Both the position numbers and the translations under genes were made by a program. A stretch of DNA of 64,000 nucleotides from Sneathiella aquimaris (lineage in GTDB: Bacteria; Pseudomonadota; Alphaproteobacteria; Sneathiellales; Sneathiellaceae): the NCBI RefSeq assembly GCF_026409565.1, contig NZ_CP112881.1:3169501-3233500 (forward strand), read 5' to 3'. This document shows, piece after piece, positions 35,660-44,709 of the stretch (position 1 is its first letter; the number at the start of each line of letters is the position of its first letter). The notes under the pieces were generated by a model, which did not search any database, was not told the DNA's origin, and was given only the letters and a program-made list of their open reading frames with translations.

Positions 35660-36506
35660 TCTAATCAAAATCCTCTTGGTTGGCGCCCTTGCTTTTGCAT
35701 TATCGGCATGCCAACCGCTTGAGCGGCCTTTTCAGCCAAAATCCAAAAGTGCGATGCGCAATGCAGCACCGGGTCCGCGTGCGTCGCTTTATATTGAACC
35801 GGTTCAAAATGGCCCGGAGGAGCTTTCGGAAATCCTGTCAGAAAAGTTGCAAGATCTTGGCATTGCGGCCTTCTCAGGGGAGGAGCCGTTCAACCGCTAC
35901 AAAATGAGCAGTCGGATCATCCTGAAAGACGATGTCAGCTATATTCTGTGGACACTGGTCGACCCAACGGGGCGAGACACCAAGCTGCGAACCTTGCAAA
36001 AGATCGGGGAAATAGTTCCCGGACCAGATCATGCGGGGACAGACTACGAAAAAGTCGCGCTACACACAGCCAGTGATATCGATATCATGCTCGGCGGTGC
36101 CGGCATAAATTTTGAAGCCATGTCAACGCCGCGACTTTTTGTTCCGATCGTCGAGAATGCGCCCGGAGATGGCTCGGAAACTCTGGCATCCGCCATGCAA
36201 ACCCATCTTGTAAAAGCCGGACTGGATGTCCAGCCGGACCAATGGCAGGCAACCTATATTCTGAAAGGCAGCGTTGATCTGACCAAACCCATGGGAGGCA
36301 TGCAGATCGTCTCGATCATCTGGAAGCTGGAACGACGGAACGGTGAATATGTCGGCAAGGTTGAACAAAAAAACAGAATCAGGGCGGGAACGCTGAACGG
36401 TCCGTGGGGCGAGGTTGCGATTGCAGCTGCCCAAGGTGGCGCCAGAGGCATCCTGAATTTGCTTCGCCAAGCAGAACCTGCATATTTTAAAGACAAAAAC
36501 GGATAA
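35649..36506 (+). CDS. lipoprotein of unknown function (285 aa)
   Basis: A GTG-initiated 285-residue lipoprotein. Residues 1-20 are a lipoprotein signal with lipobox LSAC, then QPLERPFQPKSKSAMRN. The mature part shows two similar halves beginning RASLYIEPVQNGPEELSEIL and RLFVPIVENAPGDGSETLASA, each with a strand-helix-strand pattern and an ILKDDVSYILWTL / ILKGSVDLTKPMGGMQIV turn. I do not recognise the family. The halves suggest an internal duplication. No ribosome site is clear at the GTG (only GGTGG), so coupling from the overlapping micropeptide is possible. Confidence 0.8.
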   Translation: MRYNLIKILLVGALAFALSACQPLERPFQPKSKSAMRNAAPGPRASLYIEPVQNGPEELSEILSEKLQDLGIAAFSGEEPFNRYKMSSRIILKDDVSYILWTLVDPTGRDTKLRTLQKIGEIVPGPDHAGTDYEKVALHTASDIDIMLGGAGINFEAMSTPRLFVPIVENAPGDGSETLASAMQTHLVKAGLDVQPDQWQATYILKGSVDLTKPMGGMQIVSIIWKLERRNGEYVGKVEQKNRIRAGTLNGPWGEVAIAAAQGGARGILNLLRQAEPAYFKDKNG

Positions 36507-36659
36507 ATATTCTTATTTCCTCAAAAATCGGTGTTTAAGGCGTTTACAGAATTGAAGACCCTTGGTAAGTTCCGCCCCGCAATCGAGGGGTAGTTTCTGC
36601 CTCTCCCCTTAAAATTGTTTGACTGAGTCAGGCCAGTAGTCGCCTAAAGGACCGTTCAC

Positions 36660-37595
36660 ATGAAAGTGCTTGCGGGGAACAGTAATCGCCCATTGGCAGA
36701 AGCTGTTGCATCTTATCTTGATTTACCCTTGACCGACGCTGCTATTCGCCGTTTTTCGGATCAGGAAGTTTTCGTGGAAATCCATGAAAATGTTCGGGGC
36801 GAGGATCTCTTCATTATCCAGCCCACATCCTTTCCAACAAACGACCATCTGATGGAGTTGCTGGTTTGTATTGATGCCTTGAAGCGGGCGTCTGCAAAAC
36901 GAATCACTGCCGTTTTACCGTATTACGGATATGCCCGTCAGGACCGTAAACCAGGCCCACGGACACCGATTTCAGCAAAACTTGTTGCTAATCTTGTCAC
37001 AACAGCCGGGGCAGATCGCGTCTTGACGCTGGATCTGCATGCAGGTCAGATCCAGGGCTTTTTCGATATTCCGACCGATAACTTGTTCTCTGCACCAATT
37101 ATCGTACCAGATATTGAAGAAAATTACGGCCGCGGAGGAGAAATCACAATCGTCTCTCCGGACGTTGGCGGCGTTGTGCGGGCACGGGCCTTCGCCAAAA
37201 GGCTTGACGCGAACCTGGCAATCGTTGATAAGCGCCGTGAAAAAGCGGGCGTTTCTGAAGTCATGAATATTATCGGCGACGTCAAGGGACAGACCTGTAT
37301 TCTTGTGGACGATATCGTAGATAGCGCGGGAACATTGTGCAATGCAGCGGCAGCCTTGGTAGATCAAGGCGCTAATCGCGTTGCGGCCTATGTGACCCAC
37401 GGCGTCCTCTCAGGAGGCGCGATCAACCGGGTACAGGATTCCGCTATGGAAGAAATGGTAACCACAGACAGCATTCTGGCAACCGAGGCGTTCAAGGCCT
37501 CTCAAAAGATGCGTCAAATTTCAATTGCCCCCCTTATCGGTGAGGCGATGAAACGGATTTCACAGGAAACTTCGGTTTCCAGCCTGTTTGATTGA
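36660..37595 (+). CDS. prs: ribose-phosphate pyrophosphokinase
   Basis: A 311-residue enzyme making PRPP from ribose 5-phosphate and ATP. Motifs are [13 protein letters not shown], the [20 protein letters not shown] flexible region, VDKRREKAG and the PRPP loop [21 protein letters not shown] feeds apt and upp in the same window. It is followed by rplY, pth and ychF, an order conserved in many alphaproteobacteria. Start has AAAGGA before it (9 bases). Confidence 0.97.
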   Translation: MKVLAGNSNRPLAEAVASYLDLPLTDAAIRRFSDQEVFVEIHENVRGEDLFIIQPTSFPTNDHLMELLVCIDALKRASAKRITAVLPYYGYARQDRKPGPRTPISAKLVANLVTTAGADRVLTLDLHAGQIQGFFDIPTDNLFSAPIIVPDIEENYGRGGEITIVSPDVGGVVRARAFAKRLDANLAIVDKRREKAGVSEVMNIIGDVKGQTCILVDDIVDSAGTLCNAAAALVDQGANRVAAYVTHGVLSGGAINRVQDSAMEEMVTTDSILATEAFKASQKMRQISIAPLIGEAMKRISQETSVSSLFD

Positions 37596-37610
37596 TTTAA
37601 ACAGGATCAC

Positions 37611-37668
37611 GATGCGCGCACCCCTGGAGGCACGCATCACCACTGACACCGGGACAGTTTCCCGGTGT
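37611..37668 (+). promoter_or_regulatory. two stem-loops in the rplY leader
   Basis: Between prs and rplY lie GATGCG/CGCATC (37611-37638) and ACACCGGGA/TCCCGGTGT (37646-37668, loop CAGTT). No T-run follows either, so they are not a standard terminator. They could be a leader bound by the ribosomal protein or an RNA-processing site. Evidence is the inverted repeats only. Confidence 0.4.
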
Positions 37669-37691
37669 TGCTCGTTAATAGGAGAAGAGTA

Positions 37692-38330
37692 ATGAGCGAA
37701 AATGCAATTCTAATTGCTGAAACGCGCGATCGGGTAGGAAAAGGGGTCTCCCGTGCTTTGCGTCGTGAAGGCCGCACCCCAGCGGTAATTTATGGTGATA
37801 AAAAAGAACCTGTTTCTGTTTCTTTGGAAACAAAAGAACTTGTTAAAGTTCTGAACACAGGTGCTTTCATGTCAACAATTTATACAGTTCAGGTTGGCAA
37901 AACTAACTATAACGTGTTGCCACGTGATCTGCAGCTGCATCCGGTAAAAGATAGCCCGGTTCATGTTGACTTCCTCCGCGTTTCCGCGAAATCCTTGATT
38001 GCGGTTAATGTTCCTGTTCACTTCCTGAACGAAGACAAATGTGTTGGTCTTGTTCGCGGTGGTGTTCTGAACGTTGTCCGTCACGAAGTTGAAATGCTTG
38101 TTCCTGCAGGCGATATCCCTGAATTCCTTGAAATCGATCTCAGCGAATTCGATATCGGTAGCAGTGTTCATATTTCTGACTTCTCGCTTCCAAAAGGCAC
38201 TGAGCCTACGATCACTGATCGTGACTTCACTGTTGCTACAATTGCCGCGCCAAGCGGTGGCACAGATGAAGAAGAAGGCGGTGAAGCAGACGCAGAAGCT
38301 TCTGAAGGCGAGAGCTCAGAAGAGTCTTAA
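37692..38330 (+). CDS. rplY: 50S ribosomal protein L25/general stress protein Ctc
   Basis: A 212-residue long form of L25 (TL5/CTC type), a 5S rRNA-binding protein, with the N-terminal L25 domain (AETRDRVGKGVSRALRREGRTPAVIYG) and a C-terminal TL5 domain. It ends in an acidic tail (TDEEEGGEADAEASEGE). AGGAGAAGAG stands just before the ATG at 37692. The longer open frame starting at 37665 is not used. Codon use is highly biased toward preferred codons, as expected for a ribosomal protein. Confidence 0.97.
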   Translation: MSENAILIAETRDRVGKGVSRALRREGRTPAVIYGDKKEPVSVSLETKELVKVLNTGAFMSTIYTVQVGKTNYNVLPRDLQLHPVKDSPVHVDFLRVSAKSLIAVNVPVHFLNEDKCVGLVRGGVLNVVRHEVEMLVPAGDIPEFLEIDLSEFDIGSSVHISDFSLPKGTEPTITDRDFTVATIAAPSGGTDEEEGGEADAEASEGESSEES

Positions 38331-38344
38331 GTTGGGATGCATCG

Positions 38345-38950
38345 ATGATTTTGCTGGTTGGACTTGGTAATCCTGGAAAAGGGTATTCTGATAACCGGCA
38401 TAATTATGGTTTTATGGCGGTGGATGACATCATTCACCGCCATTCTTTTGGACCAGAGAAAATTCGATTTCAGGGCATGATTTCCGAAGGTCGTATCGGT
38501 ACTGAAAAAGTCCTTGCCCTAAAACCCACGACCTATATGAACGAGTCTGGCCGTTCTGTCGGTGAAGCCGCCCGGTTTTACAAGATTCCCCTTGAAAACA
38601 TCATTGTCCTGCACGACGAACTTGATTTGCCAATGGGTAAACTGCGAGTCAAAACAGGGGGTGGCCATGGCGGGAATAATGGCGTTCGATCGATTGAAGC
38701 CCATATGGGGAAAGAGTTTCACCGTATCCGCATGGGGATTGGGCATCCTGGTGACAAAAGTCAGGTTTCAAGCCATGTCTTGAAGGACTTTTCCAAAGCG
38801 GATCGAAAAATTGTCCAAACGGTAATTGAGGCTGTGTCCCGTCACATCGAAAAAATGATCGACGGAGATGCTGCAGGATTTATGAACAAAGTTGCGCTGG
38901 AATTGGCTCCGCCCAAGAACAAAACAGCGCCAGAAGCCAAAGGAAACTGA
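38345..38950 (+). CDS. pth: peptidyl-tRNA hydrolase
   Basis: A 201-residue enzyme that frees tRNA from dropped-off peptidyl-tRNA. The GLGNPGKGYSDNRHNYGFM signature carries catalytic His, KPTTYMNESG and LPMGKLRVKTGGGHGGNNGV hold the substrate Asn residues, and IRMGIGHPG is also present. A Lys/Ala-rich C-terminal tail is common in this group. It is 2 bases from ychF, and in the rplY-pth-ychF operon. Confidence 0.96.
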   Translation: MILLVGLGNPGKGYSDNRHNYGFMAVDDIIHRHSFGPEKIRFQGMISEGRIGTEKVLALKPTTYMNESGRSVGEAARFYKIPLENIIVLHDELDLPMGKLRVKTGGGHGGNNGVRSIEAHMGKEFHRIRMGIGHPGDKSQVSSHVLKDFSKADRKIVQTVIEAVSRHIEKMIDGDAAGFMNKVALELAPPKNKTAPEAKGN

Positions 38951-38952
38951 GT

Positions 38953-40050
38953 ATGGGATTCAAGTGTGGTATTGTCGGCTTGCCCAATGTTGGAAAATCA
39001 ACGTTGTTCAATGCACTGACCCAAACTGCTCAGGCAGCCGCTGAAAACTACCCTTTTTGTACGATTGAGCCGAATACCGGACAGGTTCCCGTCCCGGACA
39101 GCCGCATGCAGGTTCTGGCCGATATTGCGCACTCTAAAGAATTAATCCCGACACAACTGGAATTCGTTGATATCGCAGGGCTTGTCCGCGGTGCCGCAAG
39201 CGGCGAAGGCCTCGGTAACAAATTCCTGGCTCATATTCGGGAAGTCGATGCCATCATCCAGGTTATCCGCTGTTTCGAGGATGATGACATTACGCATGTC
39301 GATGGCAAAGTTGATCCCCTTTCAGATGCTGAAACCATCGAGACCGAGCTTATGCTGGCCGATCTGGAAAGCCTTGAAAAACGCACAGAGAATCTGGTTA
39401 AAAAAATCCGTGGCGGCGATAAGGAAGCCATTCAACAGTCTGATCTGATCGATCGGGCACTGGCAGTCCTGAAAGATGGTAAGCCGGCCCGTATGGTTGA
39501 ACTCGCTCCTGAAGAAATACGCCCGTTCAAAATGCTTCAGCTATTGACGGCAAAGCCAATTTTATATGTTTGTAACGTGGATGAAGACAGTGCGGCAACC
39601 GGTAATGAGCTATCCAAGCGGGTCGAGGAAAAAGCCGCGGCCGAAGGCGCTGGGACGGTTGTCATTTCAGCTGCGATCGAAGCCGAAGTCGCTCAGCTTG
39701 ATGACGAAGAAAGAACAGAGTTTCTGGCCGATCTAGGATTGAGCGAGACAGGTCTTGGCAGGATTATCAAAGCGGGCTACGACCTCCTTGATTTGATCAC
39801 CTATTTCACAGTCGGCCCGAAAGAGTGCCGAGCCTGGACCGTCACTGCCGGGACCAAAGCACCACAGGCCGCTGGCGTCATTCACACAGATTTTGAAAAA
39901 GGCTTCATTCGCGCAGAAACGATTTCTTATGATGCCTACGCGACCCACAAAGGGGAAGCCGGAGCTAAAGAAGCCGGTCAAATGCGTCTCGAAGGCAAGG
40001 AATATGTCGTTCAGGACGGAGATGTCCTGCATTTCAGGTTTGCCAACTGA
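38953..40050 (+). CDS. ychF: redox-regulated ATPase YchF/OLA1
   Basis: A 365-residue Obg-family P-loop protein with GLPNVGKSTLFNAL, DIAGLVRGA, a coiled-coil insertion, and a C-terminal TGS-like domain with FEKGFIRAETISYD. It binds ATP in preference to GTP in this family, associates with ribosomes and is linked to oxidative stress. Length and motifs are normal. Confidence 0.96.
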   Translation: MGFKCGIVGLPNVGKSTLFNALTQTAQAAAENYPFCTIEPNTGQVPVPDSRMQVLADIAHSKELIPTQLEFVDIAGLVRGAASGEGLGNKFLAHIREVDAIIQVIRCFEDDDITHVDGKVDPLSDAETIETELMLADLESLEKRTENLVKKIRGGDKEAIQQSDLIDRALAVLKDGKPARMVELAPEEIRPFKMLQLLTAKPILYVCNVDEDSAATGNELSKRVEEKAAAEGAGTVVISAAIEAEVAQLDDEERTEFLADLGLSETGLGRIIKAGYDLLDLITYFTVGPKECRAWTVTAGTKAPQAAGVIHTDFEKGFIRAETISYDAYATHKGEAGAKEAGQMRLEGKEYVVQDGDVLHFRFAN

Positions 40051-40102
40051 TTTTCCGGTTTATAATAGGTGTGACTATGCCCTTTATAAGCCAGAGACAA
40101 GA

Positions 40103-40567
40103 ATGACAAAAACCTACTGGGAAGACTTTCCGGTTGGTCGAGAAGACACTTTCGGCCACCGGATCGTTGATGAAGACGAAATCATCGAATTTGCAACAGA
40201 ATTTGATCCACAGCTTTTTCACATCGACAAGGACTTGGCTAAAGATCACTTTTTTGGTGGCATTATTGCTTCAGGATGGCATACGGGTGCCATGCTTATG
40301 CGGCTGATCGTAGATAATCTGCTGCAGAATTCCACCTCTGTTGGATCCCCAGGGATTGAACAGCTTCGCTGGAAAGCGCCAGTTCGTCCCGACGACATTC
40401 TTTCCGCCCATAGTGTTGTCTTGGAGACAACTGTTCACAAAAAGAAGCCCGATCGGGGGTTTACAAAATTCGAGTACACCGTGTTCAACCAGCACGATGA
40501 GGTCAAAATGACGATGGTCTCGACTATTATTTTCCTCCGTCGCCCTGAAACGGTGGTGCCATCATGA
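40103..40567 (+). CDS. MaoC family hotdog-fold dehydratase (first of a pair)
   Basis: A 154-residue hotdog-fold protein. The R-hydratase site appears as EFDPQLFHIDKDLA, followed by GGIIASGWHTGAMLMRLIVDN. The adjacent gene is its paralogue and overlaps it by 4 bases. The Asp and His of the hydratase motif are kept. The likely reaction is hydration of an enoyl-CoA, with an unknown natural substrate. The start at 40103 is MTKTYWEDFPVG, typical for the family; the open frame extends 70 codons upstream into ychF and is not real. Confidence 0.88.
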   Translation: MTKTYWEDFPVGREDTFGHRIVDEDEIIEFATEFDPQLFHIDKDLAKDHFFGGIIASGWHTGAMLMRLIVDNLLQNSTSVGSPGIEQLRWKAPVRPDDILSAHSVVLETTVHKKKPDRGFTKFEYTVFNQHDEVKMTMVSTIIFLRRPETVVPS

Positions 40568-41034
40568 CCAATGGATATTTTGAAGATGTCGTGGTCGGCA
40601 CCGTATTGGAGTTTGGCAGCAAAAAAGTCAGCAAGGAGGAAATCATCCACTTTGCAACAAAGTATGACCCGCAGCCTTTTCATATAGACGAGGAAGCTGC
40701 GCAAGCCAGTCCCTATGGAGGCATCATCGCATCCGGGTGGCACACGGCGGGAATGGCCATGCGCATGATGGTCGATAATATGATCAATGACCGGGTTGGC
40801 TTGGGATCTCCCGGTTGGGACAACCTGAAATGGCATCTCCCGGTACGCCCTGATGACACCCTTCGTGTCAGAACAGAAGTAATCCGCAAGAAACGATCTG
40901 TATCGAAACCGATGATCGGCACCATTTTCGGGTCAATGAAAGTCCTCAATCAACATGACCAGATTGTCATGAGCGTTGAAACGATTGGAATGGTCAAAGC
41001 ACGCACGACCGGTGAAGCAGGGCAAAACAGGTAG
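40564..41034 (+). CDS. MaoC family hotdog-fold dehydratase (second of a pair)
   Basis: A 156-residue paralogue of the preceding gene, sharing the KYDPQPFHIDEEAA site, GGIIASGWHTAGMAMRMMVDN and the VRPDDTLRV segment. ATGA overlap means translation is coupled, so equal amounts of the two chains are expected and a heterodimer is likely. Both keep the catalytic Asp and His. No neighbouring acyl-CoA enzyme points to a pathway. Confidence 0.88.
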   Translation: MTNGYFEDVVVGTVLEFGSKKVSKEEIIHFATKYDPQPFHIDEEAAQASPYGGIIASGWHTAGMAMRMMVDNMINDRVGLGSPGWDNLKWHLPVRPDDTLRVRTEVIRKKRSVSKPMIGTIFGSMKVLNQHDQIVMSVETIGMVKARTTGEAGQNR

Positions 41035-41146
41035 GGCTGTCAACAACTTACACGACTACCAATAGACACCCCCCCTTTTTATGATATGATATCCGGGTAT
41101 AACCGCTACACGTGCTGGGCGTGAAGCGTACACAGGGGGCACCTCA

Positions 41147-42127
41147 ATGGATATGGTATCAGGTTTTGCGTTATTGGTGATTTTCGTCGTTATTCTAGCG
41201 CTTGTGATCGTATTCATGGGCGTAACAGTTGTGCCGCAAGGGTATCAATATACGATCGAGCGTTTTGGTCGGTATACCCGTAGCTTGACGCCTGGCTTGA
41301 GTTTGATCCTGCCTTTTGTTGATCGGGTGGGTGTTAAAATCAACATGATGGAACAGGTCCTCGATATTCCAACACAAGAAGTAATTTCCCGAGACAACGC
41401 AATGGTACAGGTCGACGGTGTCCTGTTTTATCAGGTATTGGACGCTGCTAAATCTGCGTATGAAGTTCGGGACTTGCAGCGCGCCATTCAGAATTTAACA
41501 CAGACCAACCTCAGAACCGTTTTGGGCTCAATGGATCTTGATGAAGCCCTCAGCCAGCGGGATAGCATCAACACGCGACTGTTGAACGTAATCGATCAGG
41601 CGTCAACCCCATGGGGCATCAAAGTGACCCGTGTCGAAATCAAAGACATCACGCCACCGGGCGATCTTGTGCAGGCAATGGGCCGCCAAATGAAAGCTGA
41701 ACGCGAAAAAAGAGCCGTCGTGTTGGAAGCGGAAGGTGTCCGTCAGGCCGAGATTCTGAAAGCGGAAGGCGAGAAAAAGTCAGCTATCCTGGAAGCGGAA
41801 GGCCGGCGTGAAGCAGCCTTCAAAGATGCGGAGGCTCGGGAAAGACTGGCAGAAGCGGAAGCAAAAGCAACCCGCGATGTGTCCGTTGCGATTGCTGAAG
41901 GCGATATTCAGTCCATCAATTACTTTGTCGCGCAGAAATATGTGGAAGCGATGAAAGAAATTGGCTCCGCCCGGAATTCTAAAGTCGTCCTCATGCCAAT
42001 GGAAGCCAATGCACTGGTTGGAACATTGGGGGGCATCGGAACGATTGCCAAGGAAATATTTGGCAATGGAAATGGAAACGGAAACACTAAGAACGTGTCG
42101 ACAGGCAGCGTTCCAAAGAGCGAATAA
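41147..42127 (+). CDS. SPFH/Band 7 (stomatin-like) membrane protein, QmcA-like
   Basis: A 326-residue protein with one N-terminal membrane anchor (about 4-26) followed by the SPFH domain starting [21 protein letters not shown] Glu/Ala-rich coiled coil of repeated AEGxxxAxILxAEGxK pattern (residues about 185-240) comes next. A Gly/Asn tail (FGNGNGNGN) ends it. It probably scaffolds membrane domains or supports proteases. Its last base overlaps the NfeD gene start, which is the common stomatin-NfeD pairing. Confidence 0.92.
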   Translation: MDMVSGFALLVIFVVILALVIVFMGVTVVPQGYQYTIERFGRYTRSLTPGLSLILPFVDRVGVKINMMEQVLDIPTQEVISRDNAMVQVDGVLFYQVLDAAKSAYEVRDLQRAIQNLTQTNLRTVLGSMDLDEALSQRDSINTRLLNVIDQASTPWGIKVTRVEIKDITPPGDLVQAMGRQMKAEREKRAVVLEAEGVRQAEILKAEGEKKSAILEAEGRREAAFKDAEARERLAEAEAKATRDVSVAIAEGDIQSINYFVAQKYVEAMKEIGSARNSKVVLMPMEANALVGTLGGIGTIAKEIFGNGNGNGNTKNVSTGSVPKSE

Positions 42128-42594
42128 TGGAAAATTTTAACGCCGCAATCCAGTGGGTCGCCGATCTGGAATATTGGGCCTGGTGGACTTTTGCAATCTT
42201 TCTAGTGATAATCGAGATATTCGCCCCTTCCTTCGTCTTTCTCTGGTTGGGCTTATCCGCAGCCGTAGTCGGGCTTCTGGTCCTTTTGCTTCCCTCACTT
42301 AGTTGGGAGTATCAATGGGCGGCCTTTGCTGTCTTCTCGGTGATCAGTATCGTCGTCACCCGCCTTTTCCTGTCAAAAAACCCCGGTGTAGAAGACAATT
42401 TGAAGCTGAACCAGCGTGGCGCCCAGTATGTGGGACGGAGCTTCACATTGAGCGAAGCAATCGTGAACGGCCGCGGCAAAATTCATGTAGATGACAGCCA
42501 ATGGGCCATTTCAGGCCCCGATATGAGTGAAGGGTCGACGGTTACTGTAACCGGTACAGATGGCACTCTATTGATTGTCGAAGCGAAGGAATAA
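42127..42594 (+). CDS. NfeD family protein
   Basis: A 155-residue protein with two or three membrane helices (residues about 15-75) and a C-terminal OB-fold domain (QYVGRSFTLSEAIVNGRGKI onward). NfeD-type proteins pair with stomatins and are needed for their assembly or turnover. The start overlaps the SPFH gene stop (TAATGG). Confidence 0.9.
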   Translation: MENFNAAIQWVADLEYWAWWTFAIFLVIIEIFAPSFVFLWLGLSAAVVGLLVLLLPSLSWEYQWAAFAVFSVISIVVTRLFLSKNPGVEDNLKLNQRGAQYVGRSFTLSEAIVNGRGKIHVDDSQWAISGPDMSEGSTVTVTGTDGTLLIVEAKE

Positions 42595-42597
42595 AGA

Positions 42598-43269
42598 ATG
42601 TCTCAGATGATCTCCTTAACAGCAGGTGATAACCATCAATTTCAGGGATATCTGGCATCCCCAACAGGATCGTCGAAAGGTGGGCTGGTTGTTGTACAGG
42701 AGATTTTTGGGGTCAACAGCCACATTCAATCTGTTTGTGACAGATTTGCCCGGCAGGGCTTTACAGTTCTGGCGCCCGCGCTTTTTGACCGAGTCTCTCC
42801 AAATACCGAATTGGGGTATTCCCCCGAAGACATTCAGTCGGGCCTGGCCATACGTTCAAAAGTCAGTACTGAGGATGCCTTACGCGACATTCATGCGGCC
42901 GTAAACTATTTGGACGATGAAAGCGATGAAAGCACTGTTTCGGTGATTGGATATTGCTGGGGTGGGACGCTGAGCTATCTCTCAGCCTGTCGGCTCTCCG
43001 GTATTTCCAAAGCCGTTGGATATTATGGCGGTGGTATCAACGAGCATATACAGGAACAACCCCAGATCCCAACGCAGCTGCATTTCGGCGATCAGGACGG
43101 TTCTATCCCAATGAAGCATGTGGATGCCATTATGAACGCCCACCCGGAGCTTGATATTCATGTGTATCAAGCGGGGCACGGCTTTAACTGTGATTTACGA
43201 AAAGATTATAACGCACCGGCAGCAAAGCTGGCCCTTGAACGCAGCCTTGCCTTCATCACCGGCACGTAA
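42598..43269 (+). CDS. dienelactone hydrolase family protein
   Basis: A 223-residue alpha/beta hydrolase. The Cys nucleophile is in GYCWGGTLSY, the Asp in HFGDQDGSIP, and the His in QAGHGFNCD; the Cys-Asp-His triad identifies the dienelactone hydrolase group. Three bases after the NfeD stop, with AAAGA before the start. The substrate is not clear; it may hydrolyse small esters or lactones. Confidence 0.9.
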   Translation: MSQMISLTAGDNHQFQGYLASPTGSSKGGLVVVQEIFGVNSHIQSVCDRFARQGFTVLAPALFDRVSPNTELGYSPEDIQSGLAIRSKVSTEDALRDIHAAVNYLDDESDESTVSVIGYCWGGTLSYLSACRLSGISKAVGYYGGGINEHIQEQPQIPTQLHFGDQDGSIPMKHVDAIMNAHPELDIHVYQAGHGFNCDLRKDYNAPAAKLALERSLAFITGT

Positions 43270-43290
43270 TCTTTAATCGCTTGACCCCGT

Positions 43291-44148
43291 TTAAGACGCG
43301 ACAAACTCCAAAACAACGCCATGTGTTTCTTTTGGCGACAGGCGCAATGCACCGTTGGCGATTTTCTGAACTGTCAAATCCGTCCCGGAAAGATATTCCT
43401 CAGCCTGCGAGAAATCTTTCACTGCGAGCGTCATGGCGATCAAATATGGAAATTCCGGGAAATCTCCGTCCATAACGAGACCGGGAAACAACAAATCAAG
43501 ATCATTGTCTGACACAAAAATCATCGTCATGCGCCCGACCCGAACACTCAGGGTCGAATCCGTCAATGTCACGTTCAATACACCACAAAGCCGCTTGTAG
43601 TAGTCCTGAAGACTTTTAGGGTCCTCAACAACAATCACAACAGACTTGATATGATCTGTCGCATTCTCATGCGTCTCCCATTCCGGGCGGCGGATCAGTT
43701 CAGGCGTCAAGTGATGGCAGATAAACAAGTTGCGCTCAGACAGCCCTTCAGGGCGAAGGCGCAGAAGCTTGAACTCCGGAATGACATCCCCCTCCGGCAA
43801 TTCAAGTTTCCGTTTTAAATCCAGTAATTCGCTTGGGGCCAAGCCTGCTTCTTGCAACGAAGATCTGGTTCTTTCTGGATCACTGCTGGCGAAGGCCATA
43901 CCCAGAAGCCCCTCCCCGCGTTCCTCAAGAAGCGTGTCCAGACCATTGGACTCCCGTGCATCATCCACAATGCCCAGAAGCTCGATATAGTCTTCGCCAA
44001 ACATGATGCAGTAATTTGCAGTCCCCCAACCGATATGGGATCCACGCGGCGTCACTGTAAATCCGATTTTTTCGTATGTTTTTTTGGCTTCTTCCAAATC
44101 AGACACCCCAATGAGTGTATGGTCGAGACCCGTCAAATAATGAGCCAT
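43291..44148 (-). CDS. VOC superfamily/glyoxalase-like domain protein
   Basis: A 285-residue two-domain VOC-fold protein. The first unit starts LDHTLIGVSDLEEAKKTYEKIGFTVTPRGSHIGWGTANYCI, with HIGWGT where the metal ligands are expected; the second starts near residue 150 (DHIKSVVIVVEDPKSLQDYYKRL). A glyoxalase-like domain (PF13468 type) is the closest description. It may be a dioxygenase, isomerase or resistance protein. It converges with the hydrolase gene and is followed by apt on the same strand. Confidence 0.85.
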   Translation of the reverse strand: MAHYLTGLDHTLIGVSDLEEAKKTYEKIGFTVTPRGSHIGWGTANYCIMFGEDYIELLGIVDDARESNGLDTLLEERGEGLLGMAFASSDPERTRSSLQEAGLAPSELLDLKRKLELPEGDVIPEFKLLRLRPEGLSERNLFICHHLTPELIRRPEWETHENATDHIKSVVIVVEDPKSLQDYYKRLCGVLNVTLTDSTLSVRVGRMTMIFVSDNDLDLLFPGLVMDGDFPEFPYLIAMTLAVKDFSQAEEYLSGTDLTVQKIANGALRLSPKETHGVVLEFVAS

Positions 44149-44165
44149 ATCCCCCCCTTTACCCG

Positions 44166-44702
44166 TTAATCGCCTTCAAACTCACACAGCGTCTGCACAT
44201 TCACACCCATCTTTTCGATCCGTGCCCGTCCGCCAAGGTCGGGAAGATCGATGATGAAGGCCGCACCAACAATTGTGCCTTTTGCCCGTCGGATAAGTTT
44301 AATTGCCGCCTCTGCTGTTCCGCCGGTGGCAATCAAATCGTCCACGATCAGGATATTTTCCCCTTCTTGAATGGCATCTTCATGTATTTCCACGATATCA
44401 GTGCCATATTCCAGCTCATATTCTTCTGCGATCGTTGCCGCCGGTAATTTTCCCTTTTTTCGGACGGGGACAAATCCAACACTTAACTGATGCGCAATGG
44501 CACCTCCCAGGACAAATCCGCGTGCCTCAATACCCGCGACTTTATCAATGCGAACTCCGGTATAGGGCCAGACTAATTGATCAATCGCGGTCCGCAGACC
44601 CGTGGCGTCCTGCCATAAGGTCGTAATATCCCGGAACATAACTCCTTCTTGTGGATAGTGAGGGATTGTTCTGATGTATTTTTTAATATCCAATTTACGC
44701 AT
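44166..44702 (-). CDS. apt: adenine phosphoribosyltransferase
   Basis: A 178-residue salvage enzyme making AMP from adenine and [24 protein letters not shown] opens it; [15 protein letters not shown] and the PRPP loop [20 protein letters not shown] are present. Starting at 44702 leaves 7 bases after mtnP; a longer frame would overlap mtnP by 38 bases and is not preferred. Adenine is the product of MtnP, so the two genes form one salvage route. Confidence 0.95.
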   Translation of the reverse strand: MRKLDIKKYIRTIPHYPQEGVMFRDITTLWQDATGLRTAIDQLVWPYTGVRIDKVAGIEARGFVLGGAIAHQLSVGFVPVRKKGKLPAATIAEEYELEYGTDIVEIHEDAIQEGENILIVDDLIATGGTAEAAIKLIRRAKGTIVGAAFIIDLPDLGGRARIEKMGVNVQTLCEFEGD

Positions 44703-44709
44703 TCCTATT

